A stretch of DNA of 64,000 bases from Haloplanus sp. HW8-1 (GTDB lineage: Archaea > Halobacteriota > Halobacteria > Halobacteriales > Haloferacaceae): assembly GCF_023703795.1 (NCBI RefSeq), contig NZ_CP098518.1, forward strand, positions 2,480,001 through 2,544,000. Reading direction: 5' to 3'. Position numbers and translations under genes: made by a program. Shown here piece by piece: positions 60,820 through 64,000 of the stretch (position 1 is the first letter of the stretch; each line of letters starts with the position of its first letter). The notes beneath the pieces were generated by a model, which saw only the letters and a list, made by a program, of their open reading frames with translations, searched no databases and was not told where the DNA came from.

Positions 60820-61659
60820 CTATAGCCGTCCGTCACCGGCAACGTCACCCGCCGGAACCGAACGGCGTTCGATGCGTCCGACGCCTTCCAGTCGCTCCCG
60901 AAGGGCGTCCCGTCGGAGCGACTTGACGGCGCTCGCGTGGATCTCCGGGTCGTCACTCGCGAACGCGTACAACGACGGATAGTACTGCTCCGGATCGACG
61001 ACCGCGTCGGTGACGGTTTCGAGGGTCGCCGCGGCACCGTCGGGCGTCAGCGTCCCGTCGGCGTTCGCGCTCCGGTCGTGGGGATCACACACCTCGACTG
61101 CGGTGAGCGTCTCCGACAAGACGGTGCCGGTCGAGTCGTACGTCGCGACGACAGGCCCCGCGGTGTCCGTCGTCGCCCCGTCGGTGAGAACGACGACGGA
61201 CTGCGAGGAGGGATCGTCTCCGAGGGTGACCGAGAGCGTAGATTGGCCCGGGGCGGCCGACCGAAGGGTGCCGACGACCGGCACGACCGCGGCCGAGAGC
61301 AGTCCCCGGACGAACAGGGCCGACAGCAGCGAGCCGAACTGCGCCATCCGCCGGAACGCCGGCGTGTATTCGACGCGGACCGTCGGCGTCCCGAGTCCGG
61401 CGATACGGACGGCGACCGAATCACCCCACGGCAGCGACGGATACACGACGCGGAGGTCGCCGTCGTCGAACCAGAACCAGTGAGTGGCGAGTCGACGCCC
61501 CCGCGACCGGGGCGGCGTCTCCACCGCCGAGACCTCGCTCAGCCGCACCTCCGCCGTCGGCGTCGCGTCCCGTTCACGCATCGGTATCGGTGTCTCGTAC
61601 GACTCCGCGGCCCGCACACCGAACCGTCCCGTCGGATCGACGTATAGGTCGCCGGTCAC
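60820..61659 (-). CDS. HPr-kinase-like protein lacking the P-loop
   Basis: 279 residues. Flanking parts match the protein at 50287-51339: RVEYTPAFRRMAQFGSLLSA against IRWTPAFRRHHDYMSVYEGA, and PEIHASAVKSLRRDALRERL against RIHASSIKRRRHELLVDALD. The centre, where the other has HAAG and GKT, reads VVPVVGTLRSAAPGQSTLSV with no Walker A, so it probably does not bind ATP in the same way. Its ATG overlaps the glycosyltransferase stop (ATGA). A degenerate subunit or regulator of the active paralogue is possible. Confidence 0.65.
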   Translation of the reverse strand: MTGDLYVDPTGRFGVRAAESYETPIPMRERDATPTAEVRLSEVSAVETPPRSRGRRLATHWFWFDDGDLRVVYPSLPWGDSVAVRIAGLGTPTVRVEYTPAFRRMAQFGSLLSALFVRGLLSAAVVPVVGTLRSAAPGQSTLSVTLGDDPSSQSVVVLTDGATTDTAGPVVATYDSTGTVLSETLTAVEVCDPHDRSANADGTLTPDGAAATLETVTDAVVDPEQYYPSLYAFASDDPEIHASAVKSLRRDALRERLEGVGRIERRSVPAGDVAGDGRL

Positions 61660-62816
61660 GGGACCACCTCGTCGTACACCTCGCGCAGCTGTGTTGCGAC
61701 CGTCTCGGGAGCGTGTCGGGTCTCGACGACGTCGCGCGCCGCTCGGCCGATCCGGCGCCGCTCCTCCGGACGGTCAGCGAGTCGGCTGATGGCGTCCAAC
61801 AGGCCGTCGACGTCGCCCGGCTCGCGGAGATAGCCCGTTTCGCCGTCCTGAAGGAGCGTCGGCAGGGAGAGACACCGAGTGGTCACGACGGGACGGGCGG
61901 CAGCCATCGCTTCGAGAACGGACAGCGGTGGATCGATGATGGGGGCGGAGGTCCGATCGTCGAAGTCGAACGGGAACAGCAGTACGTCACAGGCCCTGAA
62001 GAACAGCCGTTTCTCCCGCGGATCGAGATAGCGGTTGACGACTGTCACCCCGGATGCGTTCGAAAACGGGTGGTCCTCGATCAGTTTCGTCGCGACGAGC
62101 ACCGTCACGTCCGATCGATCCGCGAACTCCTCGATCCGCGCCGCGACTGCCCGGGGAAAGCGGCGTTCGTTCACGTTTCCGAGGTAGCCGACGACGAAAT
62201 CGCCGTCGTCAACGGCAAATTCGGCGCGGGCGTTCTCGCTCCCCGGCGTGTCGAAGTCGGTCGTGAAAACGGGTGCGTCGACCGCGTGGAGCTTCCGTTC
62301 GGGGACTCCGAGTTCGCGTAACGTTTCGAGATCACCGCGGGAACAGGAGACGTACGCGTCGATTCGGTCGAAGGTCCCGAGCCGCTTCGCCAGGTCCGCG
62401 TGTTCGATGCCGCCGAACGTCTGTGCGACGAACGCGGCGTCGCTCACGGCATCGGCGAGCGCGGAGAACATCGTGTGGCTCGCGAAGCCGGCGTGGACCA
62501 CCTCGGCCTTCCGCGCCTGCGCGATGAACCGTCGAAAGAGCCGGGCGAGCATGACGACGTCCGTATTGTACCGATAGCCGCCGAGGTGCTCGACGAGGTC
62601 GCCGACGACCGACTCGCGGACGTACGTGATCGGCAGTTCTTCGGCAGGGGTTGCACCGGCACCGATCGTCGACAGGCAGGAGACGTCGATACCCTGGGTG
62701 TGGAGCAGACTACGGACGACGTCCCGGGTGAGTACCCGCGTCCCCTCGCTCCACGGCGGATGCAGTCCGTATCCGAGAACACAGACGGCCCGGTCTCCTG
62801 TCGGTGTCGCCGTCAC
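61656..62816 (-). CDS. GT4-family glycosyltransferase
   Basis: 386 residues from GTG 62816. GT-B fold: VCVLGYGLHPPWSEGTRVLT (about 10-29), EVVHAGFASHTM (about 103), FDRIDAYVSCSRGDLETLRE (about 148), GDFVVGYLGNVNERRFPRA (donor domain, about 207), and PLSVLEAMAAARPVVTTRC (about 312). Transfers a sugar at the cytosolic membrane face; specificity unknown. It follows the phosphoesterase gene by 22 bases and overlaps the HprK-like gene by four. Confidence 0.88.
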   Translation of the reverse strand: MTATPTGDRAVCVLGYGLHPPWSEGTRVLTRDVVRSLLHTQGIDVSCLSTIGAGATPAEELPITYVRESVVGDLVEHLGGYRYNTDVVMLARLFRRFIAQARKAEVVHAGFASHTMFSALADAVSDAAFVAQTFGGIEHADLAKRLGTFDRIDAYVSCSRGDLETLRELGVPERKLHAVDAPVFTTDFDTPGSENARAEFAVDDGDFVVGYLGNVNERRFPRAVAARIEEFADRSDVTVLVATKLIEDHPFSNASGVTVVNRYLDPREKRLFFRACDVLLFPFDFDDRTSAPIIDPPLSVLEAMAAARPVVTTRCLSLPTLLQDGETGYLREPGDVDGLLDAISRLADRPEERRRIGRAARDVVETRHAPETVATQLREVYDEVVP

Positions 62817-62838
62817 GGTCGACTCCCCGTTTCGACGA

Positions 62839-64000
62839 TCATAGCCCGTCTTCGAGAGCCCTGACCGCGCTATCGATCCGCGTGCGTTCCCCCCGATACT
62901 CGACCTCGCGGGTCGCCGGTTCGCTCTCCGCGGAAAAGATATCCTTCCTGACGCGTCCGTCCATCTCCTCGGCGATGGGGTATCCCATCGCGTGGAGGAC
63001 GGTCGGCGCGACGTCGAAGATATCGAGATCGGCGGACGATTCGCGGATGTCGGGGCCGTTGGCGATGAAGATGCCCGGCTTCGCGTGAACGCTCCACCGT
63101 CCCTCGAGATCCGTCGTGTTCCACACGTTCGGGGAGTAGGCCGGGCTGACGAACCCCTCGTCTCTGGGCAACAGCAACACGTCGGGGACCTCGTCGTCGT
63201 CGCGCGGAAGGGTCTCGCCCGGCGCGTACAGTTCTTCGGGCCGGTACGCGTCGACAAGGACGGGGTCGCCGGTCTCCGGGGAGGTGATCTCGGTGACCCT
63301 CTCCATCAGTTCCGTTCTGACCTCCTCGTACCGGGGGCCGAGACGATCGACGTTGAGGAAGATGCCACCGCCGTACATGACCGCATCGCTCTCCTCCCAG
63401 ACGAGCCGTTCCGAGAGCTGATCGACGCCGACCTCCCCCCGCGGGTTCGGCACCTTTCGCCGCGTCGACTCGGGGACGAGCGCCCGAACGAGGGGCATCA
63501 GTCCGAACCGATCGAGCCACGCGGACAGCGTCTTCGTGTCGACGGAGAGTCGTTCGAAGAGGCCGGTAGTTTCGTTCCCCTCCAGCGTGAGATAGCCCTC
63601 CTTTTCGAGCCAGCGGTTCAGGTAGAAGATCCCCGTGTCGAGCCGTTCGAACCCGTGGTCGGAGACGACAAACACGTTCGTCCCGTCCGGGACTCGGTCG
63701 AGTACGTCGCCGAGTTGCTCGTCGACGTACTCCCACATCTCGTTGAGGATCTCGGGCTGATTCCAGAAGAAGTGCTGGTACGTGTCGGTGTAGTACATCG
63801 TGAGCTGGAGGAAGTCGAGTGACAACTCGTTGAGTGCGAACTTCGCCAGCTCGAACCGGCTCTGCATCACCGACCTGATCTCCGCGCGAGCCTCGGCCGT
63901 GTCCTCGGCGAGCAGTTCCGTGTGGACCGGGAACGACACTTCCGGCCTGTAGTCGAACTCCTCTTCGACGAACTCCCGCATTTCTTCCGGATAGATCCAG
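62839..64000 (-). CDS. alkaline-phosphatase-superfamily phosphodiesterase, 5' end outside window
   Basis: At least 387 residues of a type I phosphodiesterase/nucleotide pyrophosphatase-like protein. The frame continues past the ATG at 63981 (WIYPEEMREF) to the right edge, so the gene begins outside. YYTDTYQHFFWN (metal/substrate Asp-His), NVFVVSDHGFERLDTG (DHGF, Asp-His pair) and KPGIFIANGPD...DIFDVAPTVLHAMGYP (final Asp/His region) are in the expected order. Haloarchaeal glycan loci often contain such enzymes; the substrate may be a phosphodiester-linked polymer or lipid-linked sugar. Confidence 0.88.
   Translation of the reverse strand, partial: WIYPEEMREFVEEEFDYRPEVSFPVHTELLAEDTAEARAEIRSVMQSRFELAKFALNELSLDFLQLTMYYTDTYQHFFWNQPEILNEMWEYVDEQLGDVLDRVPDGTNVFVVSDHGFERLDTGIFYLNRWLEKEGYLTLEGNETTGLFERLSVDTKTLSAWLDRFGLMPLVRALVPESTRRKVPNPRGEVGVDQLSERLVWEESDAVMYGGGIFLNVDRLGPRYEEVRTELMERVTEITSPETGDPVLVDAYRPEELYAPGETLPRDDDEVPDVLLLPRDEGFVSPAYSPNVWNTTDLEGRWSVHAKPGIFIANGPDIRESSADLDIFDVAPTVLHAMGYPIAEEMDGRVRKDIFSAESEPATREVEYRGERTRIDSAVRALEDGL

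Noticed and set aside
61656-63257. A 533-codon minus frame starting at 63257
   Set aside because: Only the part from GTG 62816 matches a glycosyltransferase; the first 147 codons overlap the phosphodiesterase gene in another frame.
1-64000. CRISPR arrays, rRNA and tRNA genes
   Set aside because: No regularly spaced short repeats, no rRNA signatures and no complete cloverleaf seen on reading both strands; a tRNA scan would be needed to be certain.

Overview
The window comes from a haloarchaeon (class Halobacteria); I cannot fix the genus from sequence alone. The signs are strongly acidic proteins, high GC over most of the window, many leaderless genes with a TATA-like box about 26 bases before the start codon, a Tat-type lipoprotein with an archaeal lipobox, a PGF-CTERM surface protein, the c-di-AMP cyclase DacZ, an AglJ-like glycosyltransferase and archaeal Elp3.

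Layout. 1-3400: the 3' part of a multi-sensor histidine kinase, then an IS6-type insertion sequence bounded by a 9-base direct repeat. 3590-13840: an accessory redox/thiol and stress region. It holds a FAD-oxidoreductase fragment fused to DsrE, a peroxiredoxin, a DUF547 protein, a radical-SAM protein coupled to a methyltransferase, a CCGP-motif membrane protein overlapping a DUF3179 lipoprotein, two broken genes (peroxiredoxin and zinc ribbon), two related small membrane proteins and a tandem UspA protein. 13980-15275: glutamate dehydrogenase. 15300-22200: a decayed integrative element with a ~246-base direct repeat, small zinc-finger proteins, a TRAM protein, a possible toxin-antitoxin pair, an integrase N-terminal fragment, and further on a frame with two stops that looks like an integrase C-terminus.

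22236-39000: mostly core genes. These are an SDR reductase, a flavin reductase, a YIP1 protein, an S1/OB/DHH protein, Elp3, a 1,250-residue repeat surface protein with a PGF-CTERM anchor, a hexapeptide acyltransferase, a second UspA paralogue, MscS plus DacZ, PurD, an MFS transporter and an Lrp-TRASH regulator.

39130-64000: a long surface-glycan region. A first block (39-51 kb) has glycosyltransferases, a flippase broken by one amber codon, a dTMP-kinase-like membrane protein, two nucleotidyltransferase-like proteins, an oxidoreductase and an epimerase, and an HPr-kinase-like P-loop protein. A visibly AT-richer block (about 51.56-60.8 kb) carries a FkbM methyltransferase, a GT2, an intact flippase, RmlA/RmlC/RmlD-type nucleotide-sugar genes and a DegT-fold enzyme whose PLP lysine appears to be histidine. 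The last block has a P-loop-less relative of the HPr-kinase-like protein, a GT4 and an alkaline-phosphatase-superfamily protein that runs off the right edge.

The observations I rate highest are: a dispersed ~80-base hairpin element (four copies) with a fixed asymmetric internal loop and a stem whose sequence changes while pairing is kept; the kinase/nucleotidyltransferase set inside the glycan locus; the in-frame oxidoreductase-DsrE chimera; and the amber-interrupted flippase.
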